Assembly: GCF_030812675.1 (NCBI RefSeq)
Contig: NZ_JAUSTE010000001.1
Location: 310,001-374,000 of the forward strand
Direction of reading: 5' to 3'
Length of the DNA stretch: 64,000 bases
Source: Sinomonas atrocyanea
GTDB lineage: Bacteria; Actinomycetota; Actinomycetes; Actinomycetales; Micrococcaceae
The notes beneath the pieces are model-generated. The model saw only the letters and a list, made by a program, of their open reading frames with translations. It had not been told where the DNA came from and searched no databases. Shown here one piece after another: positions 28,486 through 35,391 of this stretch (position 1 is its first letter; every line of letters starts with the position of its first letter). The position numbers and the translations under genes were made by a program.

Positions 28486-28583
28486 GGTGACCCCCAGAAG
28501 ATGACCCCCAGAAGATGACCCCCAGAGGATGACCTTCAGGAGGTGACCCCCAGAAGGTGGTTTTCAGGAGGTGACTCCCAGAA
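28486..28583 (+). repeat. Seven tandem copies of a 14-bp repeat (right arm)
   Basis: Seven contiguous 14-bp units run from 28486 to 28583. Five follow GRTGACYCCCAGAR; units 4 and 6 are a TTCAGGA-type variant. The period is not a multiple of three, so it does not encode a peptide repeat. The array ends 6 bp before the iscS stop codon. Confidence 0.9.
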
Positions 28584-28589
28584 GGAGGG

Positions 28590-29831
28590 TCAGCGGCGGG
28601 CGCGGGTGCTTGCCGTCTCGATGCGGCTCTCGTGCCCGGCCATGCCCGCGGCCCGGGCCTGCTCCACGGCGGGACCGATGGCCTTGAGGAGGGCGTCGAC
28701 ATCGGCCTCTGTCGAGTTCCAGCCGAGGCTGAACCGCTGCGATCCGCGGGCCTCCTCCTCCGGGCGCCCCATGGCGAGCAGGACGTGGGAGGGCCGCGGG
28801 ACCCCGGCCGTGCAGGCAGAGCCCGTGGACGTGGCGATCCCCGCCATGTCGAGCAGGAACAGCAGCGAGTCGCCCTCGCACCCGGGGAAGGTCAGGTGCG
28901 CGATTCCGGGGAGCCTCGTGCGGAGGCCGTCTCCGTCGGGGCGGCTCCCGGTCGGGGGCCCGCTCACGACGGCGCCGGGCACCTCGCGCGCGATTCCCGC
29001 CAGCAGCCTGTCGCGCAGCCCCGCGAGGCGGCGGGCCTCCTCGGGGAGGCGGGCGACGGCCTCGTGCGCGGCAACCGCGAATGCGGCGGCGCCGGCGGCG
29101 TCAAGCGTGCCCGAGCGGAGGCCGCGCTGCTGGCCGCCGCCGTGCAGGAGCGGCGTGGGAGCGGCGTCACGGCGGACCGCGAGCGCTCCGATCCCCACGG
29201 GGGCGCCGAGCTTGTGGCCGCTCACCGCGACGGTGGCCAGCCCGGAGGCAGCGAAGTCCACGGGCAGGTGCCCGAACGCCTGGACGGCGTCGGAGTGGAC
29301 GGGCACGCCGTGGGCCGCGGCGAGGCGGGCGGCCTCCTGGACCGGCTGGACGGTGCCCACCTCGTTGTTGGCCCACATGAGCGCCACGAGCGCCACGGAC
29401 CCGGGATCCCTCTCGAGCTCGGTGCGGAGCGCGTCGAGGCTCGTGACGCCGTCCCGGTCGCACGGCAGCCACACGGCCTCCGCGCCCTCATGCGCCTCGA
29501 GCCATTCGACGGTGTCCGCCACGGCGTGGTGCTCCACGCTCGAACACAGGATCCGCCGACGCCGCGGGTCCTCGGCGCGCCGGGCCCAGTACAGGCCCTT
29601 GAGCGCGAGGTTGTCCGACTCGGTCCCTCCGGAGGTGAAGACGATCTCGGTCGGGTGGGCCCCGAGGGAGCCGGCCAGCGACTCGCGGGCGTCCTCGAGC
29701 ACGCGGCGGGCGGCCTGCCCCACGGCGTGGAGGGAGGATGGGTTGCCGCCGCGGGCGATCTGGCCCGTGTAGGCCGCCAGCGCTGCGGGAGTCACGGGCG
29801 TGGTGGCCGCGTGGTCGAGGTAGACAGGCAC
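28590..29831 (-). CDS. iscS: Cysteine desulfurase (IscS/NifS class)
   Basis: A 413-aa PLP enzyme that takes sulfur from cysteine for Fe-S clusters and tRNA thiolation. The sequence opens VPVYLDHAATTPVTP, has the PLP-stacking SVEHHAV (H101), the PLP lysine K207 in SGHKLG, and the active-site C340 in STGSACTAG, on a long flexible loop as in class I enzymes. It starts at the GTG 29831, six bases after TACAGT; GGAGAG directly abuts the start and is too close to act as Shine-Dalgarno, so a leaderless start is likely. It probably supplies sulfur to MnmA, encoded nearby. Its 3' end abuts the 14-bp repeat array. Confidence 0.94.
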   Translation of the reverse strand: MPVYLDHAATTPVTPAALAAYTGQIARGGNPSSLHAVGQAARRVLEDARESLAGSLGAHPTEIVFTSGGTESDNLALKGLYWARRAEDPRRRRILCSSVEHHAVADTVEWLEAHEGAEAVWLPCDRDGVTSLDALRTELERDPGSVALVALMWANNEVGTVQPVQEAARLAAAHGVPVHSDAVQAFGHLPVDFAASGLATVAVSGHKLGAPVGIGALAVRRDAAPTPLLHGGGQQRGLRSGTLDAAGAAAFAVAAHEAVARLPEEARRLAGLRDRLLAGIAREVPGAVVSGPPTGSRPDGDGLRTRLPGIAHLTFPGCEGDSLLFLLDMAGIATSTGSACTAGVPRPSHVLLAMGRPEEEARGSQRFSLGWNSTEADVDALLKAIGPAVEQARAAGMAGHESRIETASTRARR

Positions 29832-29837
29832 CTCTCC

Positions 29838-29843
29838 ACTGTA
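29838..29843 (-). promoter_or_regulatory. -10 box of iscS
   Basis: TACAGT on the minus strand, 6 bases before the GTG at 29831. Confidence 0.5.
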
Positions 29844-29916
29844 GGCGCCGCCTGCGCGGTGCGCCGCCTGAGCAGGGGCCTTCCCACGCCAGCCGGCGCC
29901 GGGCGTCAGCGCGGCG

Positions 29917-30603
29917 TCATGGGGTGCGGGGGACGATCCGGGCGCAGCACGCGTGCCCGCCCGCTCCGGGCTCTGCCGGCTCGACCGCCTCGACCGAGTG
30001 GTCGGCGTCCCCGCACCCGTCGAGCGCACCGGAGAGCAGCGCGCCATTGAGGCTGCACACCACGTCGCGGTGGCCGCGGGAGAGCCGGTGGAAGGGGCAG
30101 TTGCCCAGCTCGATGGATCCCGCAGCGCCCGGAACGGGGTCGTAGCCCGTGGCATCGAGGACGGCACCGATGCTGCCGTGCTCGGCCCCGAGCGCCTCCC
30201 CTGCCTCCCGCCCCACGGCCGCGAGCGCCTGGGCCATCGGGGTGCCGGCGGCCATCGACCTCTCGGCCGCCGCGGCGAGGAGGTCACCGGCCAGCTCGTA
30301 CGAGCGCTCGGGCACCGCGGCGACGATCTCGGTGAGGGTCGCCACGTAGAACTTGGAGGGACGTCCGGACCCGGGGCCGCGGCGCTCGGACGGCTTGGCG
30401 AACGTGGCGGACAGGACGCCGTCGTCCACGAGCCGGTCCAGGTGCGCCGCCGCCGCCGCGCGGGAGAGGCCCAGGGCGTCGGCGGCCTCGTCCCGGCCCA
30501 CGGGGCGGCCCGCACCGCGCACGTAGAGGTAGAGCGCACGACGCCGGTCCTCGCCGAGCGCTGCCAGGGCGCCGAGCCGCTGGCGCCACGTGGGTCCTGC
30601 CAT
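29917..30603 (-). CDS. SufR-like ArsR-fold transcriptional regulator with C-terminal cysteines
   Basis: A 228-aa regulator. A winged helix-turn-helix (about 20-90; RDEAADALGLSRAAAAAHLDRLVDDGVL) is followed by a helical domain and a cysteine-rich end: C169 in GNCPFHRL, C183 in VVCSLN, C197, and C219-C220 in HACCARI. This layout matches the COG2345/SufR-like family, whose members bind an Fe-S cluster or metal through such cysteines. It lies just upstream of iscS on the same strand, which fits sulfur or Fe-S sensing, and is divergent from a DoxX-like gene over a strong palindrome (30638-30662), its likely operator. A TAGGAT box six bases upstream suggests a leaderless mRNA. Confidence 0.82.
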   Translation of the reverse strand: MAGPTWRQRLGALAALGEDRRRALYLYVRGAGRPVGRDEAADALGLSRAAAAAHLDRLVDDGVLSATFAKPSERRGPGSGRPSKFYVATLTEIVAAVPERSYELAGDLLAAAAERSMAAGTPMAQALAAVGREAGEALGAEHGSIGAVLDATGYDPVPGAAGSIELGNCPFHRLSRGHRDVVCSLNGALLSGALDGCGDADHSVEAVEPAEPGAGGHACCARIVPRTP

Positions 30604-30609
30604 ACGGCC

Positions 30610-30615
30610 ATCCTA
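30610..30615 (-). promoter_or_regulatory. -10 box of the SufR-like regulator gene
   Basis: TAGGAT on the minus strand, 6 bases before the ATG at 30603. The palindrome at 30638-30662 covers the expected -35 zone and upstream. Confidence 0.55.
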
Positions 30616-30637
30616 CATCCAAAAAGGAGATCCATTG

Positions 30638-30662
30638 TTTTAGAACGCGCCCGGTTCTAAAA
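30638..30662. promoter_or_regulatory. Palindromic operator TTTTAGAAC-N7-GTTCTAAAA
   Basis: A perfect 9-bp inverted repeat (30638-30646 and 30654-30662) with a 7-bp centre lies in the 92-bp gap between the SufR-like regulator and the DoxX-like gene. It overlaps both promoter regions. Its position strongly suggests binding by the adjacent dimeric regulator. Confidence 0.75.
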
Positions 30663-30695
30663 TTCGAATCACCATTTATAACGAAGGAGAAGGCC

Positions 30696-31127
30696 ATGTC
30701 AGCCACCTCAGCCCCGCACCACGGCCACCTGCGCGGATTCGGCAGCAGGAGCCGCGTGCGATCGCTCGCCCGCGCGGACCAGGCGTACCTCATGCTCCGC
30801 ACCCTCTACGTCGTCGCCCCGATCCTGTTCGGGCTCGACAAGTTCTTCAACGTCCTCACCTACTGGCCGGGCTATCTCGCCCCGGCCGCCACCGCGATCG
30901 TCCCCCTCAGCGCCCAGACCTTCATGCACATCGTGGGCGTGGTCGAGATCGTCGCGGGCCTGCTCGTGGCCTGGTCCCCGCGCTGGGGTTCGCTGGTCGT
31001 CGCCCTCTGGCTCGCCGGCATCATCGTCAACCTCCTCCTGCTCGGGCACGGCTTCGACGTGGCCCTGCGGGACTTCGGACTGCTCGTCGGGGCGCTGGCC
31101 CTCAGCCGGCTCGCCCGCCGGGCCTGA
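30696..31127 (+). CDS. DoxX-like membrane protein
   Basis: A 143-aa protein with four predicted membrane helices (about 30-50, 60-78, 82-100 and 108-135). It carries DoxX-type features: LRTLYVVAPILFGLDKFFNVLTYWPGYLAP near the start and FMHIVGVVEIVAGLLVAWSPRWGS in the middle. DoxX proteins form oxidoreductase-linked membrane complexes in some bacteria; the function here is unknown. A GAAGGAGAAGG precedes the ATG. A possible -10 (TATAAC, 30677-30682) lies just after the palindrome, so the neighbouring regulator probably controls it. The 3' end overlaps the convergent lipid kinase gene by 26 bp. Confidence 0.78.
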   Translation: MSATSAPHHGHLRGFGSRSRVRSLARADQAYLMLRTLYVVAPILFGLDKFFNVLTYWPGYLAPAATAIVPLSAQTFMHIVGVVEIVAGLLVAWSPRWGSLVVALWLAGIIVNLLLLGHGFDVALRDFGLLVGALALSRLARRA

Positions 31128-32055
31128 CCGCCGGGTCCGCCGTCGGGGCCGCGAGGACAGCCAGTGCCCGTGGGACCACACTGATGTCCACGGCCCCGGC
31201 GGCGACCCGCTCCCCGTCCGCGTACACCACCATCCCCGGCGCGCCCAGCCGCACGTTCCGCACCGTGCTCAGCTCGACCGCCGGGTGCCCCACGTGTGCT
31301 CCCCGGAAGACCTTCGGAAAGACCTCGAGGAAGGCGGGCACGGACAGGGGACCGACCACCAGGAGGTCGAGCGCGCCGTCGTCCGCCCGGGCCGCCGGGG
31401 CCACGAGCATCCCGCCGCCGAGCGAGGGCCCGTTGGCCACCGAGACGAGCATGGCCCGCCGGCTGCCGGCCGCGCCGTCGGCGGCCAGCTCGAACAGGAT
31501 GGGCCGGAACGAGACGAGTTCGCGCAGCACGGCAAGGACGTACCTGGCCCGGCCGCGCGGCCAGCGCCAGGCATTGGCGCGCTCGTTGACCCGCGCGTCG
31601 AAGCCCGCCGAGGCCACCGCGACATAGTGCCGCTGGCCGCCCGGCCACTCGATGCGCCCGAGGTCGAGGTGGCGCGGGCCCGCCTCGAGGGCCGCGAGCA
31701 GCGCCTCGACGGCGCCTGCCACCGAGTCGAGCGGCACTCCCAGCAGGCGCGCGACGTCGTTCCCGGTCCCCGCCGGGACCACCCCGAGGGGCACACCCGT
31801 GCCCGCGAGCACATTCGCGACGAGGTTGACCACACCGTCGCCGCCCACCGCAACTACCGCGTCGGAGTCCGGCAGCGCCTCCGCGACGGCCGCCGCGAGC
31901 TCGGAGGCGCTCCCCCGGCGCAGTTCGGTCACCGCCACCCCGCGGGAGCGCAGGGCGGCCGCCGCCTCGCGGCCGCGGCGGTCCCCCAGCCCGGCGTGCG
32001 CCGCCGGGTTCACGGCGAGGGTGATCCTGGCGGGAGAGTCCTCGGGGAGGGGCAT
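31102..32055 (-). CDS. Diacylglycerol/lipid kinase family protein (DagK_cat)
   Basis: A 317-aa protein of the DagK/YegS/LCB5 lipid kinase family. The nucleotide-binding motif GGDGVVN is at 71-77, followed by GVPLGVVPAGTGNDVARLLGVP (the GTGND loop), an SAGFDARVNERAN segment and a C-terminal beta-sandwich with GGGMLVAPAARADDGALDLLVV and MVVYADGE. These enzymes phosphorylate diacylglycerol or related lipids at the membrane. A GATAAT box lies seven bases before the ATG, so the mRNA may be leaderless. It is divergent from the J-domain gene and its last 26 bp overlap the convergent DoxX-like gene. Confidence 0.88.
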   Translation of the reverse strand: MPLPEDSPARITLAVNPAAHAGLGDRRGREAAAALRSRGVAVTELRRGSASELAAAVAEALPDSDAVVAVGGDGVVNLVANVLAGTGVPLGVVPAGTGNDVARLLGVPLDSVAGAVEALLAALEAGPRHLDLGRIEWPGGQRHYVAVASAGFDARVNERANAWRWPRGRARYVLAVLRELVSFRPILFELAADGAAGSRRAMLVSVANGPSLGGGMLVAPAARADDGALDLLVVGPLSVPAFLEVFPKVFRGAHVGHPAVELSTVRNVRLGAPGMVVYADGERVAAGAVDISVVPRALAVLAAPTADPAVRPGGRAG

Positions 32056-32062
32056 GTGCGCG

Positions 32063-32068
32063 ATTATC
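32063..32068 (-). promoter_or_regulatory. -10 box of the lipid kinase gene
   Basis: GATAAT on the minus strand, 7 bases before the ATG at 32055. Confidence 0.45.
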
Positions 32069-32115
32069 GCAGGGCTCCCGGCGCGGGCCGGGACGGCGTG
32101 CGCAGCCCGCGCCCC

Positions 32116-32121
32116 TACGAT
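32116..32121 (+). promoter_or_regulatory. -10 box of the J-domain gene
   Basis: TACGAT, 6 bases before the ATG at 32128; only 47 bp from the divergent box of the lipid kinase. Confidence 0.5.
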
Positions 32122-32127
32122 GGACCC

Positions 32128-33081
32128 ATGCCCGCGCACGTGCCGTCCCACTACGAGGTACTCGGCGTGCCGGTCACCGCGGGCGAAGCCGAGATCCGGC
32201 GCGCCTACCGCCGCGCCGCGCGCGCCCACCACCCCGACCACGGCGGCGACGTCGGCGAGTTCCGCCGGGTCACCCTCGCCTTCGAGGTCCTCTCGGACCC
32301 CCGCGCCCGCGAGGCCTACGACCGCAGCTACTTCACGTCCTCGCCCCAGCGCGAGGCCGGCCGCGCAGCGGCAGGTGCCGGCACGGCGTCGTCCGCCCCG
32401 GCCGGGTCCCCTGCCAGCGGCTTCACTGCGCGGCCCGCGCCGAGGACGTCGGGCCAGCGCAACCCCGCCGCCGAGCCGGCGGTCTACGTCCCGCCGTTCG
32501 AGCCGGGCACGGCACCGCTCCTTCCGGCGGCGGTCGCCGCGCGGCCGGAGCACGGCGCGCCGCGCCGGCGCGGCCTGTTCGGCGCTGAGGCGCGGATCCA
32601 GCGCGAGGAGCGCACGGCGGCCCTCATCCGCCGCCGCATGCTGGGAACGATCCCCTCGGCACGGCTGCTCAACGGGCTGCGCTCCCCCCGGGACGCCTCC
32701 CACGTGGCGCACGCCGTCCTCGCCGGCTACCGGCTCGCCCTCGTCGACTCGATGCTCGTGCCGCGGGGGAACTACGCATGGGACGGCGCGCACCTGGTCC
32801 ACGGCGCCAGGGCCGTCGCCCCGCCGCGGCTCGCCGAGCAGGTGCGCGACTTCCAGGAGGTGTTCGGCGAGCTCAACGTCCAGGGCTTCATCCTCGTCCA
32901 GACCCCCGACGAGAACCCCCACGAGCCCGTCATCGACGTCCGCCGCGGCGCCGGCGGGCTCGTCGAGCCGCTGAATGCCTCCAAGTTCGTCCGCGAGCTC
33001 ACGTTCTTCCTCTCATCCGGCCCGCAGCCCAACGTGGTCCTCGTCCCGGCCCTCGCCCGGCTGCTCACGGGCCTGCACTGA
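32128..33081 (+). CDS. J-domain protein with an unusual C-terminal domain
   Basis: A 317-aa protein. The N-terminal J domain (about 6-68) has the HPD motif at 35-37 (ARAHHPDHGGD) that stimulates DnaK ATPase. There is no Gly/Phe region, zinc finger or standard DnaJ C-terminal domain. A Pro/Ala-rich linker (about 75-150) leads to a C-terminal domain (about 160-317) with RLLNGLRSP, HVAHAVLAGYRLALVDSMLVPRGNYAW and LNVQGFILVQTPDE segments. This faintly resembles a NERD (nuclease-related) domain, but the catalytic residues are not evident. It is followed after 46 bp by trmL. The specific client or role is unknown. Confidence 0.75.
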   Translation: MPAHVPSHYEVLGVPVTAGEAEIRRAYRRAARAHHPDHGGDVGEFRRVTLAFEVLSDPRAREAYDRSYFTSSPQREAGRAAAGAGTASSAPAGSPASGFTARPAPRTSGQRNPAAEPAVYVPPFEPGTAPLLPAAVAARPEHGAPRRRGLFGAEARIQREERTAALIRRRMLGTIPSARLLNGLRSPRDASHVAHAVLAGYRLALVDSMLVPRGNYAWDGAHLVHGARAVAPPRLAEQVRDFQEVFGELNVQGFILVQTPDENPHEPVIDVRRGAGGLVEPLNASKFVRELTFFLSSGPQPNVVLVPALARLLTGLH

Positions 33082-33114
33082 CCGTCCCTGGACGGGCCGC
33101 GCCCCGGGCGCGCC

Positions 33115-33120
33115 TAGGAT
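33115..33120 (+). promoter_or_regulatory. -10 box of trmL
   Basis: TAGGAT, 7 bases before the GTG at 33128. It overlaps the alternative ATG at 33119, which favours the GTG start. Confidence 0.5.
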
Positions 33121-33127
33121 GGAGGGC

Positions 33128-33595
33128 GTGTTCCGCATCCTCTTCTACACCCCCGAGATCCCGGGCAACACCGGCAACGCCATCCGGCTCTCCGCCGTGA
33201 CCGGCTCGCACCTGCACCTCGTCGAGCCGCTCGGGTTCAACTTCGAGGACGCGAACCTGCGCCGCGCGGGCCTCGACTACCACGACCTCGCCCACGTCAC
33301 CGTCCATGCGACGCTCGAGGACGCGTTCGCGGCGGTGCTGCCCGCGCGGGTCTTCGCGTTCACCTCGCACGGGGACACCCCATTCGCGGACGTGGCCTAC
33401 GCTCCGGGCGACGTGCTCTTCTTCGGCCCCGAGTCCGTGGGCCTGCCCCAGGAGGTGCTCGACGATCCCCGGGTGACGGCCCGCGTCCGGCTGCCGATGC
33501 TCCCGTCGCGGCGCTCGCTCAACCTCGCCAACTCCGCGTCGATCGCCGTCTACGAGGCGTGGCGGCAGAACGGGTTCGCGGGCGCCCAGCTCTGA
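33128..33595 (+). CDS. trmL: tRNA (cytidine(34)-2'-O)-methyltransferase TrmL (SPOUT)
   Basis: A 155-aa SPOUT-class methyltransferase that 2'-O-methylates the wobble base of Leu tRNAs. Conserved features: PEIPGNTGNAIRL at 9-21, LHLVEPLGF, FTSHGDTPF, and the knot motifs LFFGPESVGLP and VRLPMLPSRRSLNLANSASIAVYEAWRQ near the C-terminus. Length is typical of the family. The start is uncertain: GTG at 33128 (leaderless from the TAGGAT box) or ATG at 33119 (three extra residues). It converges with the PIG-L gene, with only 3 bp between the stops and no room for a separate terminator. Confidence 0.93.
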   Translation: MFRILFYTPEIPGNTGNAIRLSAVTGSHLHLVEPLGFNFEDANLRRAGLDYHDLAHVTVHATLEDAFAAVLPARVFAFTSHGDTPFADVAYAPGDVLFFGPESVGLPQEVLDDPRVTARVRLPMLPSRRSLNLANSASIAVYEAWRQNGFAGAQL

Positions 33596-33598
33596 GCC

Positions 33599-34402
33599 TC
33601 AGAAGCCCGCGATCGTCTCCGGGTTGTTGACGGAGACCACGTGGAACTCCTCGGCCGACGCGCCCGCGGGCAGGCCGGCCTCGAGCGCCGACGCGCGCAT
33701 GCGCGAGCGGACCGACTCCTCCATCGCCGCCACGTCGGGATGCTGGCTGATGTGGATCTGGAGGGCGGCGATCTTCGTGTCCACGAAGCCGCTCACGTCC
33801 GTGCAGTGGTTGGTGCGCTCCGCGGGCCCCGCGTACAGCCACAGCCAGGGCAGCCGGTAGGCGTCAAGTCCCGCCTCGGCGAGCTCGGGGTACGCGTAGG
33901 GGTTCTCGAGCGCCGGGTACACCGCGCGCGTGACCGCCTCGCCGCACGCCAGGTGGTCCGGGTGGGACTTCTGGATCCGGTCCCAGTTCCGCTCGGGATG
34001 CATCGCGAGCACGACGTCGGGGCGCACCCGCCGCACGAGCTCGACGACGTCCCGCATCACCTCGTGCGTGGGCTCGAGGTAGCCGTCCCGGTAGCCGAGG
34101 AAGTGCACGTCGGTGACGCCGACGAGGGCGGCCGCGCCGCGCTGCTCCTCGTGGCGCATCGCCACGATGCCCGCGCGGTGCTCGGGCTCGAAGCCGCCCG
34201 CGTCGCCGTCGGTCATGATGCAGTAGTGCACCTCGACCCCCGCCGCCGTCCAGGCCGCGACGGTGCCGGAGACGCCGAAGTCGAGGTCGTCCGGGTGGGC
34301 GCCGAACGCGACGACCCGGCGCACCCGGTGGCGCGACGGGTCGAACGGCCCCGCCTTCCCTGCGCCGCCGCGCGCGGCCCCGGTCGTCTCGACAGGGGCC
34401 AT
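33599..34402 (-). CDS. PIG-L (LmbE-like) deacetylase family protein
   Basis: A 267-aa zinc-dependent deacetylase of the PIG-L superfamily, which removes acetyl groups from N-acetylglucosaminyl compounds, as MshB and Mca do in mycothiol metabolism. The metal motif is VAFGAHPDDLDFG (AHPDD at 35-39) and the third ligand is in KSHPDHLACGEAV near residue 147. It is shorter and less typical than MshB, so a named mycothiol role is not claimed. Its ATG overlaps the etfA stop (TGATG), tying its expression to electron-transfer flavoprotein. The N-terminal 25 residues look disordered. Confidence 0.83.
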   Translation of the reverse strand: MAPVETTGAARGGAGKAGPFDPSRHRVRRVVAFGAHPDDLDFGVSGTVAAWTAAGVEVHYCIMTDGDAGGFEPEHRAGIVAMRHEEQRGAAALVGVTDVHFLGYRDGYLEPTHEVMRDVVELVRRVRPDVVLAMHPERNWDRIQKSHPDHLACGEAVTRAVYPALENPYAYPELAEAGLDAYRLPWLWLYAGPAERTNHCTDVSGFVDTKIAALQIHISQHPDVAAMEESVRSRMRASALEAGLPAGASAEEFHVVSVNNPETIAGF

Positions 34403-35379
34403 CAGCCGCGGCGCCGCTTGATCTCGGCGGTCGCCTGCGGCAGCACCTCGAACAGGTCGCCGACCACGCCGAAGTCGGCGATCTCGAAGACGGGCGACTC
34501 GGGGTCGGAGTTGACGGCCACGATGACCTTGGCGGTCTGCATGCCCGCCTTCTGCTGCACGGCCCCGGAGATGCCTGCGGAGATGTACAGCTGCGGCGAG
34601 ACGGTCTTGCCCGTCTGGCCGACCTGCAGGTCGTGGCTCACCCACCCTGCGTCGGCGGCGGCACGCGAGGCGCCGACCGCGCCGCCGAGGGCGTCGGCCA
34701 GCTCCTCCACGGGCCCGAAGTCGCCGTCGGTCCCGCGGCCGCCGGCCACGACGACGCGGGCCTCGGTGAGGTCCGGGCGGCCCGAGCTGGCCTTCGCGGC
34801 CCGGGCCGTGACGCGCGCGGAGCGCGCGAGCGCGTCCGCGGGCACGGCCACCGGGGTGACGGCGGCCTCACCGGGGGACGGCGTGCCGGGGGCCCCGAGG
34901 TCGAGGTTGGCCTTGAGCGTCAGGACCGAGACGGGGCTGGTGGCCCGGGCGCGGTCCTCGTAGGAGCCCGCGAGGACGGACTTGTGGGCCGTGCCGTCGG
35001 GCTCGAGGCCCACGACGTCGGTGATCACGCCGGCGCCGAGCCGGACGCCCAGCCGGGCCGCGGTCTCCCGGCCGGCCGGCGAGTTGTCGAGCAGCACGGT
35101 GCCCACCGGCCGGCCCTGCGCCTCCGAGGCCGAGACGACCTCGGAGAGCCACGCGGCGGTGGGCCCGACGAGGTACCCGGACAGGTCGGCCCCCTCGGGG
35201 ACGTACGCGGCGGCCGCACCGTTCTCGCGCAGCTCGGCGAGGAGGGCCTCCCCGGCGGCGGCGGTCGCGGCCACGGACACCGTGCCGAGGAGGCGCCCGG
35301 CGGAGAGGAGCTCGAGCTGGGACTTCTTCAGGGACTCCCCGACGCCGTCGAGGACCACCAGGACATTCGATTCAGTCAT
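34402..35379 (-). CDS. etfA: Electron transfer flavoprotein alpha subunit (FixB)
   Basis: A 325-aa ETF-alpha that, with EtfB, carries electrons from acyl-CoA and other dehydrogenases to the respiratory chain through FAD. The N-terminal domain (1-190) has LVVLDGVGESLKKSQLELLSAGR. The C-terminal FAD-binding domain (about 200-325) has GRGTDGDFGPVEELADALGGAVGASRAAADAGW, QVGQTGKTVSPQLYISAGISGAVQQ and IVAVNSDPESPVFEIADFGVVGDL. A GAGGGAG precedes the ATG and the gene starts 12 bp after etfB. The order etfB-etfA equals fixA-fixB (Rv3029c-Rv3028c) in M. tuberculosis. Confidence 0.96.
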   Translation of the reverse strand: MTESNVLVVLDGVGESLKKSQLELLSAGRLLGTVSVAATAAAGEALLAELRENGAAAAYVPEGADLSGYLVGPTAAWLSEVVSASEAQGRPVGTVLLDNSPAGRETAARLGVRLGAGVITDVVGLEPDGTAHKSVLAGSYEDRARATSPVSVLTLKANLDLGAPGTPSPGEAAVTPVAVPADALARSARVTARAAKASSGRPDLTEARVVVAGGRGTDGDFGPVEELADALGGAVGASRAAADAGWVSHDLQVGQTGKTVSPQLYISAGISGAVQQKAGMQTAKVIVAVNSDPESPVFEIADFGVVGDLFEVLPQATAEIKRRRG

Positions 35380-35391
35380 GTGCGTTCTCCC

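Larger units (their letters stand above)
28216..28589. other. Non-coding repeat-rich element between convergent genes
   Basis: This 374-bp gap between the oxidoreductase and iscS stop codons holds no credible gene. It contains three 14-bp units in one orientation on the left, seven units of the same 14-mer inverted on the right, and a middle part with several hairpins: 28273-28290 (7-bp stem, CGAA loop), 28346-28379 (8-bp stem) and 28461-28474 (6-bp stem). The element lies exactly where the otherwise adjacent iscS and mnmA genes are split. It could be a structured RNA, a large bidirectional terminator or a repeat element of unknown origin. Confidence 0.6.

Noticed and set aside
28486-28583. 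CRISPR-like array
   Set aside because: Units are 14 bp, directly contiguous and without spacers, and no cas genes are present.
28225-28583. Transposon with inverted ends
   Set aside because: The inverted arms are tandem short repeats, not unique terminal repeats; there is no transposase and I saw no target-site duplication.
28136-28702. A 188-aa minus-strand open frame across the 14-bp repeats
   Set aside because: It overlaps the ends of two well-supported genes, is driven by GC-rich repeats with a 14-bp period, and has no family similarity.
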